6,784 bases of DNA, from positions 1 through 6,784 of the forward strand of contig CALMOI010000278.1 in NCBI GenBank assembly GCA_937871735.1, read 5' to 3'. Position 1 is the first letter of the stretch. Each line of letters begins with the position of its first letter. The notes under the pieces were generated by a model that was given only the letters and a program-made list of their open reading frames with translations, searched no databases and was not told the DNA's origin. Of this stretch, positions 1 to 6,393 are shown one piece after another. The stretch is from an uncultured Comamonadaceae bacterium (GTDB lineage Bacteria > Pseudomonadota > Gammaproteobacteria > Burkholderiales > Burkholderiaceae_C). The position numbers were made by a program, and so were the translations under genes.

Positions 1-91
1 GGTACTTGATGTGCGCCATCGACTCGCCAGCGAAGGCGGCTTGAAGGTTGGCAAGGGTCTTGATCTCGGGACGGGTGCTGGCTGCGGTCAT
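1..91 (-). CDS. Rubrerythrin-family protein, N-terminal 30 codons (cut by left edge)
   Basis: Reading the minus strand from the ATG at 91-89 gives 30 codons without a stop, running off the left edge. The segment NLQAAFAGESMAHIKY (residues 15-30) matches the first helix of rubrerythrin-type ferritin-like diiron proteins, where the Glu of the AGES motif is an expected metal ligand. Rubrerythrins reduce hydrogen peroxide in the cytoplasm with electrons from rubredoxin-like partners. Whether a C-terminal rubredoxin domain is present cannot be seen. The start is supported by an AGGAG sequence (complement of 98-102) six bases before the ATG. The gene is divergent from the SPFH-led operon and shares its 247-bp upstream region. 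The family call rests on a short segment but the motif is distinctive; a related ferritin-like protein is the main alternative. Confidence 0.8.
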   Translation of the reverse strand, partial: MTAASTRPEIKTLANLQAAFAGESMAHIKY

Positions 92-102
92 AGGAGGCTC
101 CT
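92..102 (-). promoter_or_regulatory. Self-complementary ribosome binding site of the rubrerythrin gene
   Basis: The minus-strand mRNA reads AGGAGCCTCCT directly before the ATG. AGGAG is a strong Shine-Dalgarno sequence at six-base spacing. The following CCTCCT resembles the anti-Shine-Dalgarno end of 16S rRNA and can pair with AGGA to form a 4-bp, 3-nt-loop hairpin. The ribosome binding site is clear; any regulatory role for the hairpin is inference. Confidence 0.6.
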
Positions 103-171
103 GATGAGGTGTCGAAGATGTCGGGTGATGGGCCAACCGATCAAGCTATAGGTTTGACCGGCATGGGTGAA

Positions 172-201
172 ATCATAGGCGCAGACCATCAAAAATGATA
201 A
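172..201 (-). promoter_or_regulatory. Candidate promoter for the rubrerythrin gene
   Basis: On the minus strand, TTATCA (complement of 196-201; 4/6 to the sigma-70 -35 consensus) is followed after 18 bases by TATGAT (complement of 172-177; 5/6 to the -10 consensus). Transcription would start near 165, leaving a leader of about 74 nt. The palindrome at 221-235 is centred about 63 bases upstream of that start, where many LysR-type activators bind. Sequence match only. Confidence 0.35.
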
Positions 202-219
202 TTGGATTTGCCTAATTGG
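199..219. repeat. Direct repeat TAATTGG, 14-nt period
   Basis: TAATTGG occurs at 199-205 and again at 213-219, so the copies are 14 nt apart start to start. They lie between the palindrome at 221-235 and the candidate rubrerythrin promoter, in a locally AT-rich stretch. They could be half-sites for a regulator or chance similarity. Confidence 0.3.
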
Positions 220-220
220 T

Positions 221-235
221 AGATAGGGGCTATCT
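221..235. promoter_or_regulatory. Perfect palindrome, candidate operator between divergent genes
   Basis: AGATAG-GGG-CTATCT is a perfect 6-bp inverted repeat with a 3-nt centre. It contains the ATAG and CTAT half-sites found in OxyR and other LysR-type sites, but E. coli OxyR half-sites are separated by 7 nt, not 3. The position, roughly -63 from the predicted rubrerythrin start and about 110 bp before the SPFH start codon, suits a transcription factor site serving one or both directions. The regulator cannot be named from the sequence. Confidence 0.4.
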
Positions 236-279
236 CAAACCTGCTGCGCTCAAAGCCGCATGCCGTGCAAGGCGGTGAC

Positions 280-308
280 TGGGCAGCGTCAAGCGGCGGC
301 GGTATCAT
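280..308 (+). promoter_or_regulatory. Candidate sigma-70 promoter for the SPFH-led operon
   Basis: TGGGCA (280-285; 4/6 to TTGACA) and TATCAT (303-308; 5/6 to TATAAT) are separated by an optimal 17 bases. Transcription would begin near 315, giving a leader of about 24 nt that contains the GGAGA ribosome binding site at 329-333. A weaker alternative is TTGCCT at 208-213 with TATCTC at 231-236, also at 17-nt spacing, which would overlap the palindrome. Confidence 0.4.
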
Positions 309-338
309 CCCAAAATCACTTCACAGCCGGAGACGCGC

Positions 339-1418
339 ATGGGCCTGATGGACTTCATCAAGAAACAGTTCATAGACATCATTCAATGGACTGAGAGCGG
401 CGACGGCACGCTGGCTTGGCGCTTCCCCATGGCGGGCATGGAAATCCAAAACGGCGCGACGCTGGTGGTGCGTGAGTCGCAGATGGCGCTGTTCGTCAAC
501 GAAGGCCAAGTGGCTGACGTGTTCGGCCCCGGCACCCACAAGCTCACCACGCAAACGCTGCCGGTGCTGACCTACCTGAAGAACTGGGACAAGCTGTTTC
601 AGTCGCCTTTCAAGAGCGACGTTTACTTCTTCAGCACCCGCCAGCAAATCGACTGCAAATGGGGCACGCCCCAGCCCATCACCATCCGCGATGCGGACTT
701 TGGCGCGGTGCGGCTGCGCGCCTTTGGCAACTACAGCTACCGCGTGGCCGACCCGAAACGGCTGCACACCGAAATCTCGGGCACGCGCGAGATCTACAGC
801 GTGGGCGATTTGGACGGCCAGTTGCGCGGCTTGGTGCTGCAAAACATCAGCAGCGCCATTGCTGGCAGCGGCGTGGCCTTCTTGGACTTGGCCGCCAACC
901 AGTTGCAATTTGCCCAAGCGCTGACCACCCAGCTCACGCCCGAGTTTGAGCGCATCGGCCTCAAGCTCGAAGTGATGACGGTGCAAAACCTGTCGCTGCC
1001 CGAAGAGCTGCAAAAAGTGCTGGATCAAAAGATCGGCATGGGCATGGTCGGCAACGACATGGGCAAATTCATGCAGTACCAAACCGCCCAAGCCATACCC
1101 AAATTGGCCGAAGGCGTGGGCAACGGCAACGGTGGCAGCATGGCGGGCGATGCGATGGGCTTGGGCGCAGGCTTGGCGATGGGCCAACTGCTGGCGCAGC
1201 AACTGCAATCGGGCTTGGGCGGCGGCGCACACCCTGCTGCGGTGCCTGCGGGTGCAACGGCGGCCATCACGCCGGTTACCGCCCCCGCCGTACTCGCCAT
1301 GAGCCCTGATGAAGTCATCGCCATGCTGGAAAAGCTCGGCGATCTCAAGGCCAAAGGCATTTTGACCGCCGAAGAATTCGACGCCAAGAAGGTCGAGCTG
1401 CTCAAAAAACTGGTCTAA
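339..1418 (+). CDS. SPFH/Band-7 protein with C-terminal SHOCT domain (YdjI-like)
   Basis: A 359-residue cytoplasmic protein, probably peripheral to the inner membrane. Residues 1-17 (MGLMDFIKKQFIDIIQW) look like an amphipathic membrane-binding helix rather than a transmembrane segment. Residues of about 25-235 form the SPFH/Band-7-like domain of the kind often labelled virion core protein or YdjI. A Gly/Ala-rich low-complexity linker covers about 261-318. Residues 327-357 form a SHOCT domain (LKAKGILTAEEFDAKK), a short helical module usually found at the ends of such proteins. SPFH proteins oligomerise into membrane scaffolds; Bacillus YdjI works with PspA-like proteins in membrane stress, so a scaffold role is likely but the partner here is unknown. 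The ATG follows GGAGA at 329-333 with five-base spacing. It is the first gene of the plus-strand run, 15 nt before and in the same frame as the DUF4178 gene. Confidence 0.9.
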   Translation: MGLMDFIKKQFIDIIQWTESGDGTLAWRFPMAGMEIQNGATLVVRESQMALFVNEGQVADVFGPGTHKLTTQTLPVLTYLKNWDKLFQSPFKSDVYFFSTRQQIDCKWGTPQPITIRDADFGAVRLRAFGNYSYRVADPKRLHTEISGTREIYSVGDLDGQLRGLVLQNISSAIAGSGVAFLDLAANQLQFAQALTTQLTPEFERIGLKLEVMTVQNLSLPEELQKVLDQKIGMGMVGNDMGKFMQYQTAQAIPKLAEGVGNGNGGSMAGDAMGLGAGLAMGQLLAQQLQSGLGGGAHPAAVPAGATAAITPVTAPAVLAMSPDEVIAMLEKLGDLKAKGILTAEEFDAKKVELLKKLV

Positions 1419-1439
1419 GCCACCCACGTTTCTGTGGCT
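1418..1439 (+). promoter_or_regulatory. Hairpin sequestering the GTG start of the DUF4178 gene
   Basis: AGCCAC (1418-1423) can pair with GTGGCT (1434-1439) around a 10-nt loop. The left arm starts on the last base of the SPFH stop codon TAA (1416-1418), and the right arm contains the GTG start at 1434-1436. No Shine-Dalgarno sequence is visible before that GTG. A ribosome terminating at the TAA would melt the stem, so the arrangement fits translational coupling of the two genes. The pairing is visible; the function is inferred. Confidence 0.4.
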
Positions 1440-2951
1440 GACGCATCGCCTCAACGCGCCTACCGTGCGCCCTGCCCCGGCTGCGGCGCGCCGGTTGAAT
1501 TCAAAAGCGCCCAATCGACCCACGCCGTCTGCGGCTACTGCCAAAGCACCGTGGTGCGCCAAGGCGAAGTCTTGCAGCGCCTGGGCAAGATGGCCGAGCT
1601 GTTTGACGACCACAGCCTGCTGCAACTGGGTGCCAGCGGCGTGCTGGAGGGCCAAAACTTCACCCTCGTAGGCCGCCTGCAATACCAGTACCGGGAAGGC
1701 AGTTGGACAGAGTGGATCGCCATGCTGGACGACGGCACCAGCGCCAGCCTGAGCGAAGACAACGGCGCTTACGTCTTTGCGCGCCCCGCCCCGCTCAAGC
1801 GCAGCGCGCCCACGCCCGCGCAGTTCCGCGTCGGAGCCACCACCGCCATCAGCGGCGTGAGCTACACCGTCAGCAGCAACGAAACCGTGTCGCTACGCTC
1901 CGCCCAAGGCGAATTGCCGCGCCTGCCGCCGCTTGGACGCGAGTTCGCCATGGTCGAGCTGCGCGCCCAAGACGCGGCCAAAGTGCTGAGCATTGACTAC
2001 AGCCCGTCGCTGATCGGCGACCCGCTGCCCGCACTCACGCTGGGCCGCGCCGTCACCCTCGACGAACTGAAAATGACCGGCCTCAAAGCCGAGTCCGCCA
2101 AGTCCGAAAAAGGCCGCCAGTTCGACTGCCCCCACTGCGGCGCGCCCGTGGCGGTGCAACTGAGCCAGACCAAGAGCCTGACCTGCGCCTCGTGCAACAG
2201 CCTGATCGACCTGCGCCAAGGCGTGGGCGGCGAGCTGTACCACGCCGAGCAAAACGAACCCGTGCGCCCGCTGATCGCGCTGGGCAGCACCGGGCAGCTC
2301 AACGGCATCACCTGGCAAGTGGTGGGTTTTCAGCACCGCATGGGCCACGAACCCGGCGATAGCGACGAGCTGTTCGGCTGGGAAGAGTATTTGCTCTACA
2401 ACGCGCGGCGCGGCTTCAGCTTTTTGGTCGATGCCACCGACGGCTGGAGCTTGGTCAAACCCCTGACCGGCGCGCCCAACGTGAGCGCCTCGGGCGGCAC
2501 CGCCAACTACCAAGGCACGCCCTACAACCTGCTCTACAGCTACGACGCGGAAACCACCTACGCCGCAGGCGAGTTTTATTGGCAAGTGCAGCGCGGCCAA
2601 AAAACCTACAACTGCGACTACGCGGCCGGCAAAAAGCTGCTGTCGATGGAAAAAACGCCGTCGGAAGTCACGTGGTCAGGCGGCAGCAAACTCGACAGCG
2701 AGCTGATCGTCAAAGGCTTCAAACTCGAAGCCCAGCGCGCCTTGCTGAAACGCAAAGATGCCGCGCCGCTGAGCAGTGCCTCCAGCCTCAGCCTGCGCAC
2801 CGTGGTCATCGGCATTGCGCTGCTGGTGCTGCTGATCGTGCTGCTCAGCCGCTGCTCGCGCTGCGACCCGATGCAGGAGTACTGCGACAACACATCGCGC
2901 ACCTCGGGCGGCTCGTATGGCGGGTTTTCGAGCGGCGGCGGGCACAAGTAG
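1434..2951 (+). CDS. Duplicated zinc-ribbon/DUF4178 protein with C-terminal membrane anchor
   Basis: A 505-residue protein built from two similar halves. Each half starts with a zinc ribbon: C14-x2-C17 with C33-x2-C36, then C232-x2-C235 with C251-x2-C254. Each ribbon is followed by a DUF4178-type beta-rich domain (roughly residues 55-195 and 275-420). A hydrophobic helix at about 457-471 precedes a short tail with three cysteines (C474, C477, C484) and a Gly/Ser-rich end. The basic stretch before the helix suggests the main body is cytoplasmic and the tail is outside. DUF4178 has no established biochemical role; it recurs, to my knowledge, beside SPFH, DUF350 and membrane SpeE genes, which suggests a scaffold or adaptor. 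The start is GTG because an in-frame TAA lies six codons upstream and the first zinc ribbon follows directly. No Shine-Dalgarno sequence is visible. Confidence 0.85.
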   Translation: MADASPQRAYRAPCPGCGAPVEFKSAQSTHAVCGYCQSTVVRQGEVLQRLGKMAELFDDHSLLQLGASGVLEGQNFTLVGRLQYQYREGSWTEWIAMLDDGTSASLSEDNGAYVFARPAPLKRSAPTPAQFRVGATTAISGVSYTVSSNETVSLRSAQGELPRLPPLGREFAMVELRAQDAAKVLSIDYSPSLIGDPLPALTLGRAVTLDELKMTGLKAESAKSEKGRQFDCPHCGAPVAVQLSQTKSLTCASCNSLIDLRQGVGGELYHAEQNEPVRPLIALGSTGQLNGITWQVVGFQHRMGHEPGDSDELFGWEEYLLYNARRGFSFLVDATDGWSLVKPLTGAPNVSASGGTANYQGTPYNLLYSYDAETTYAAGEFYWQVQRGQKTYNCDYAAGKKLLSMEKTPSEVTWSGGSKLDSELIVKGFKLEAQRALLKRKDAAPLSSASSLSLRTVVIGIALLVLLIVLLSRCSRCDPMQEYCDNTSRTSGGSYGGFSSGGGHK

Positions 2952-2972
2952 CGTGCAGCGCCCCAGCCTGCC

Positions 2973-2978
2973 TAGAAT
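2973..2978 (+). promoter_or_regulatory. -10-like element positioned for a leaderless transcript
   Basis: TAGAAT matches the sigma-70 -10 consensus at 5 of 6 bases and ends six bases before the ATG at 2985. Transcription would then start at or next to the A of the start codon. No -35 hexamer is convincing at 16-18 bases upstream, and there is no Shine-Dalgarno sequence in the 33-nt gap, which fits leaderless expression of the AAA/PDDEXK gene. Confidence 0.4.
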
Positions 2979-2984
2979 TCCCGC

Positions 2985-4565
2985 ATGACTGCTCTATCAC
3001 CCGGCGCACGCCGCAAGCTGCCGATTGGCCTGCAAACCTTGGCCGAACTGCGCAGCGACGGTTGCTACTACGCCGACAAATCAGGCTACGCCGTGGACTT
3101 GGCCCAAGCAGGCAAGTACTACTTTCTGAGTCGCCCACGTCGCTTTGGCAAAAGTCTGTTTTTGGACACCTTGAAAGAGATGTTCGAAGGCAATGCTGCG
3201 CTGTTCCAAGGGCTGGCGGCTGAAACCCGCTGGGATTGGACGCGGACGCACCCCGTCATCCGCATCAGCTTGGGCGCGGGGGTACTGAAAAATCGCACCG
3301 ACCTCAACGCCGCACTGCACCAAAGGCTTCATGAGCATGAAACCCGCTGGAGCTTGCACGCCCAGTTCGCTGATGCCCGCAGCCGGTTCATTGATCTGAT
3401 CCAGCGCCTGCACGCCCAAAGCGGTCAGCGGGTCGTGGTGCTGATCGACGAGTACGACAAACCCATCCTCGACAACATCACCGACAGCGCGGCGGCGCTG
3501 GAGATGCGCGAGGGCTTGAAAGACCTGTATTCGGTGCTCAAGGATGCGGATGAACACCTGCGCTTCGTTTTCATCACCGGGGTGAGTAAGTTCAGCAAAG
3601 TCAGTCTGTTTTCGGGGCTGAACAACCTCCAAGACATCACGATGGATGCCCGCTACAGCGCCATTTGTGGCTACACCGATACCGATGTAGATACCGTGTT
3701 CGCCCCCGAACTGCCGGGCCTCGATCGCCTTGAAATACAGCGCTGGTACAACGGCTACAACTGGCTGGGCACCAGCGTCTACAACCCGTTTGATCTGCTG
3801 CTGTTGTTCGACAAACGTGAGTTTTTTCCCTATTGGTTTGAAACTGGCACGCCCACTTTTTTGGTCAAGCTCTTGGCCGAGACCAAGCAGTTCACGCCCG
3901 ACATTGGGCGCATCGTGGCGGCTGACAGTTTGCTGTCCACCTTCGATGTGGATCACATCCCCGTCGAAGCCTTGATGTTCCAAGCGGGCTACCTCACCAT
4001 CGCCAGCGCCCGGCGACTGCCTGGGCGCTTGCAACTGGCGCTGAAATACCCCAACTTGGAAGTCCAAGCCAGCCTGAACGACTGCCTGCTGCAATACCTC
4101 ACGGCCAATGCCTTGGTTGCAGGCAACCAAATCGTCGCCCTGTACGACCTGCTGCTGACCAACGACTGGGCGGGTCTGAAAGCGCTGTTTCATGGTTTTT
4201 TTGCCAGCATTCCCAATGACTGGTACCGCAGCAACCGGATTGCAGAGTTCGAGGGCTATTACGCCAGCATTTTCTACAGCTACTTTGCCGCGCTGGGTTT
4301 GGATATCCGCCTCGAAGACACCACCAACCACGGGCGCATCGACATGACCGTGCTCTTCAACGCTCATGTGTACATCTTCGAGTTCAAGGTGGTTGAACTC
4401 ACTCCCGAAGGGCGGGCGCTGCAACAGATCAAGGACAAGGGCTACGCGGACAAGTACCGCGCTCGCCATGAACCCATCCACTTGATTGGGACAGAGTTCA
4501 GCAAAGTCAATCGCAACATCGTCGGCTTTGAAGTCGAAACACTGGGAACGCATCATGGAACTTGA
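2985..4565 (+). CDS. AAA-ATPase-like / PD-(D/E)XK nuclease-like protein (PF09820 + PF08011 type)
   Basis: A 526-residue protein of the large family annotated as AAA-ATPase-like plus PDDEXK_9. The N-terminal signature LPIGLQ...YYADKS is followed by the family's divergent P-loop RPRRFGKS (residues 50-57). A Walker B strand VVVLIDEYDKP contains D155 and E156. The sensor-like ITGVSKFSKVSLFSGLNNL and the later YNGYN motif are also typical. The C-terminal part has a PD-(D/E)XK-like core: D453 in GRIDM, then E466 and K468 in FEFKV, followed by QIKDKGYADKY. All key residues are intact and the length is normal. The function of the family is unsettled; nuclease activity is inferred from the fold, and defence or mobile-element roles have been suggested. 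The gene lies 33 nt after the DUF4178 gene and its end overlaps the DUF350 start by 11 nt. Sampled 60-base lines inside it (57% and 60% GC) are poorer in GC than sampled lines of the neighbours (63-77%). Confidence 0.9.
   Translation: MTALSPGARRKLPIGLQTLAELRSDGCYYADKSGYAVDLAQAGKYYFLSRPRRFGKSLFLDTLKEMFEGNAALFQGLAAETRWDWTRTHPVIRISLGAGVLKNRTDLNAALHQRLHEHETRWSLHAQFADARSRFIDLIQRLHAQSGQRVVVLIDEYDKPILDNITDSAAALEMREGLKDLYSVLKDADEHLRFVFITGVSKFSKVSLFSGLNNLQDITMDARYSAICGYTDTDVDTVFAPELPGLDRLEIQRWYNGYNWLGTSVYNPFDLLLLFDKREFFPYWFETGTPTFLVKLLAETKQFTPDIGRIVAADSLLSTFDVDHIPVEALMFQAGYLTIASARRLPGRLQLALKYPNLEVQASLNDCLLQYLTANALVAGNQIVALYDLLLTNDWAGLKALFHGFFASIPNDWYRSNRIAEFEGYYASIFYSYFAALGLDIRLEDTTNHGRIDMTVLFNAHVYIFEFKVVELTPEGRALQQIKDKGYADKYRARHEPIHLIGTEFSKVNRNIVGFEVETLGTHHGT
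4544..4548 (+). promoter_or_regulatory. Ribosome binding site fixing the DUF350 start
   Basis: GGGAA lies six bases before the ATG at 4555, inside the end of the AAA/PDDEXK gene. It favours this ATG over the in-frame ATG at 4486, which would add 23 residues translated from inside the upstream gene and place polar sequence before the first membrane helix. Confidence 0.5.
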
Positions 4566-4776
4566 ATGGTTGAAGACCGGCGCTTTTCTGGGCTCTATCG
4601 TCTACGCCTTGATCGGCGTGGTGCTTTTTTGGCTTTGCTTCATCATCATCGACAAGCTCACGCCGTATGACCTGTGGGGCGAGATCGTCGAAAAGCAAAA
4701 CATGGCGCTGGCCTTGGTGGTGGCGGCGATGTGCTTGGGCATCTCGATGATCGTGGCAGCGGCCATTCACGGGTGA
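4555..4776 (+). CDS. DUF350-family small inner-membrane protein
   Basis: A 73-residue protein with two predicted membrane helices, at about residues 8-29 and 49-71. They are joined by a short conserved polar loop, DKLTPYDLWGEIVEKQN, which I recognise as a DUF350 signature. It corresponds to one DUF350 unit; E. coli YjfL, of the same family, carries two. The biochemical role is unknown, but the family repeatedly neighbours polyamine or glutathionylspermidine enzymes and PspA/SPFH membrane proteins, so a membrane partner of the next gene is likely. The ATG overlaps the end of the AAA/PDDEXK gene by 11 nt, and the stop TGA overlaps the GTG of the SpeE-like gene, so both borders suggest coupled translation. 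Confidence 0.88.
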   Translation: MELEWLKTGAFLGSIVYALIGVVLFWLCFIIIDKLTPYDLWGEIVEKQNMALALVVAAMCLGISMIVAAAIHG

Positions 4777-6374
4777 GCGCGCCGCCCGACTTCGCAGCGT
4801 CCGCCCCAGAGGCGCTGCACATTGAACCGCCGGTGCTGCTCGCCCCCGCGCCGCACGCCATCGAGGTCGCGCTGCTGGCCAGCGTGTTCGTGGTCGCTGC
4901 CTGCGGGCTGTTGTACGAGCTGGCCGCTGGCGCGTTGGCCAGCTACATGCTGGGCGACTCCATCCTCCAGTTCTCCACCATCATCGGGGCTTACCTGTTT
5001 GCGATGGGCATGGGCTCCTACCTGTCGCGCTTTTTTGAGCGGCAACTGCCTGCCCACTTTTTACGCATCGAACTGCTGGTGGCGCTGGCCGGTGGCGCGT
5101 TGCCCGCGCTGCTGTTCTTGGCCAACGCCTACCTGCCCGGCGCGTTCAGGCTGCTGCTCTACGGCTTGGTGCTGCTGGTGGGCACGCTGGTCGGGCTGGA
5201 GATTCCGCTGGTGATGCGGATCCTCAAGCGCAACACCGCGCTCAAAGACTTGGTCTCGCAGGTGCTGACCTTTGACTATTTGGGCGCGCTGGCCGTGTCG
5301 GTGGCTTTTCCGCTGGTGCTGGTGCCGCAGCTCGGGCTGATTCGCACCGGGCTGCTGTTTGGGCTGATGAACGCTGCGGTTGCCGTTTGGGCGCTGTGGC
5401 TGTTTCGGGACGAGCTGCGGCGCTTTCAGGCGCACGCGGCGGCTTGCGCCGCGACGCTGGCGCTGCTGGCGGGTGGTTTTGCCGCCGCCGACCACATCAC
5501 CACCCTGGCCGAAGACAAGCTCTACGCCGACCGCGTGGTCTACACCGCCACCACGCCTTACCAGCGCATCGTCGTCACGAATCGCCCCGGCGAAGGCCGC
5601 GTCGGCTACCGGCTGTTTTTGAACGGCAACCTGCAATTTGCCGAGCGCGACGAGTACCGCTACCACGAAGCCCTAGTCCATCCGGTCATGGCCGCCCACG
5701 GCGCGCCCAAGCGCATCGCCGTGCTGGGCGGCGGCGACGGCATGGCCGTGCGCGAAATCCTCAAATACCCCAGCGTCGAGAGCGTCACCCTGGTCGAACT
5801 CGACCCAGCCATGACGCGCCTCTTCACCGACAACCCGGCGCTGGCCCAGCTCAACGGCCACGCGCTGGCCTCGCCCAAGGTGCGCGTGGTCAACACCGAC
5901 GCCTTCAAGTGGCTGGAGGAAAACACCGACACCTACGACGTGATCGTGGTGGACTTTCCCGACCCGACCAACTTCAGCATCGGCAAGCTCTACACCACCT
6001 CGTTCTACGCCCTGCTGGATCAGCGCTTGTCGGCCAGCGGCTATGCGGTGATCCAGACCACCTCGCCGCTGGTGGCGCGGCAAAGCTTTTGGACGGTGGC
6101 CGCCACCCTCGAAGCCGCAGGCCTGCACACCGCGCCCTACCACGCCCATGTGCCCAGCTTTGGCGAATGGGGCTACATCATCGCCAGCCGCCGCCCCTAC
6201 CGGCTGCCGACCCAGCCGTTGCCCGCTGGACTGCGCTTTTTGGACGCGACCAGCCTGCCGCTGCTGTTCAACTTTCCGCCCGACATGGCGCGCGTACCCG
6301 CCGAAGTCAACCGCCTGTCGAACCAAGTGCTGGTGCATACCTACGAAACCGAATGGGGCCGCGTCCACCCGTGA
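4773..6374 (+). CDS. Membrane-embedded spermidine-synthase-like aminopropyltransferase
   Basis: A 533-residue protein with a membrane part and a C-terminal SpeE-like Rossmann methyltransferase-fold domain. Six clear membrane helices and a weaker seventh (AACAATLALLAGGFAA) lie between about residues 31 and 240. The synthase domain covers about 255-470 and shows GGGDG (319-323), VELDP (341-345), NTDAF (374-378) and VVDFPDP (392-398). D394 is the expected equivalent of the catalytic Asp in the D-S-T-D-P motif of SpeE. Soluble SpeE moves the aminopropyl group of decarboxylated AdoMet onto putrescine; the acceptor of this membrane form is unknown. I place the start at GTG 4773, giving a four-base GTGA overlap with the DUF350 stop. 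The ATG at 4674 would add 33 Arg/Gly-rich residues translated out of frame from DUF350 coding sequence. No Shine-Dalgarno sequence is visible, which fits coupling. Confidence 0.88.
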   Translation: MSAPPDFAASAPEALHIEPPVLLAPAPHAIEVALLASVFVVAACGLLYELAAGALASYMLGDSILQFSTIIGAYLFAMGMGSYLSRFFERQLPAHFLRIELLVALAGGALPALLFLANAYLPGAFRLLLYGLVLLVGTLVGLEIPLVMRILKRNTALKDLVSQVLTFDYLGALAVSVAFPLVLVPQLGLIRTGLLFGLMNAAVAVWALWLFRDELRRFQAHAAACAATLALLAGGFAAADHITTLAEDKLYADRVVYTATTPYQRIVVTNRPGEGRVGYRLFLNGNLQFAERDEYRYHEALVHPVMAAHGAPKRIAVLGGGDGMAVREILKYPSVESVTLVELDPAMTRLFTDNPALAQLNGHALASPKVRVVNTDAFKWLEENTDTYDVIVVDFPDPTNFSIGKLYTTSFYALLDQRLSASGYAVIQTTSPLVARQSFWTVAATLEAAGLHTAPYHAHVPSFGEWGYIIASRRPYRLPTQPLPAGLRFLDATSLPLLFNFPPDMARVPAEVNRLSNQVLVHTYETEWGRVHP

Positions 6375-6393
6375 CGTTCCTCGTCCAGCCGCC

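Noticed and set aside
118..198. Short plus-strand open frame of 26 codons in the divergent intergenic region
   Set aside because: There is no ribosome binding site and no recognisable product, and it overlaps the likely rubrerythrin promoter.
221..235. Firm assignment of the palindrome to OxyR
   Set aside because: The ATAG/CTAT half-sites are right but their 3-nt separation differs from the 7-nt spacing of known OxyR sites, so only a generic operator is claimed.
321..1682. Long minus-strand open frame opposite the SPFH gene and the start of the DUF4178 gene
   Set aside because: It is antisense to two clearly recognisable protein families, is rich in Ala/His/Gln/Arg and resembles nothing known. 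Such mirror frames are common in GC-rich genes.
2942..2956. GCAC/GTGC hairpin after the DUF4178 gene as a transcription terminator
   Set aside because: The stem is only 4 bp and no T-run follows, so it does not look like an intrinsic terminator.
4486..4554. ATG at 4486 as the start of the DUF350 gene
   Set aside because: The extra 23 residues are polar and come from inside the upstream gene. The ATG at 4555 has a GGGAA sequence at good spacing, and the family normally starts just before the first helix.
3081..4556. Long minus-strand open frame opposite the AAA/PDDEXK gene
   Set aside because: The plus strand carries intact Walker and PD-(D/E)XK motifs over the whole stretch; the antisense product shows no recognisable domain.
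4674..4772. ATG at 4674 as the start of the SpeE-like gene
   Set aside because: It would add 33 Gly/Arg-rich residues read out of frame through the DUF350 gene. GTG at 4773 gives a standard 4-nt overlap and a sensible N-terminus.
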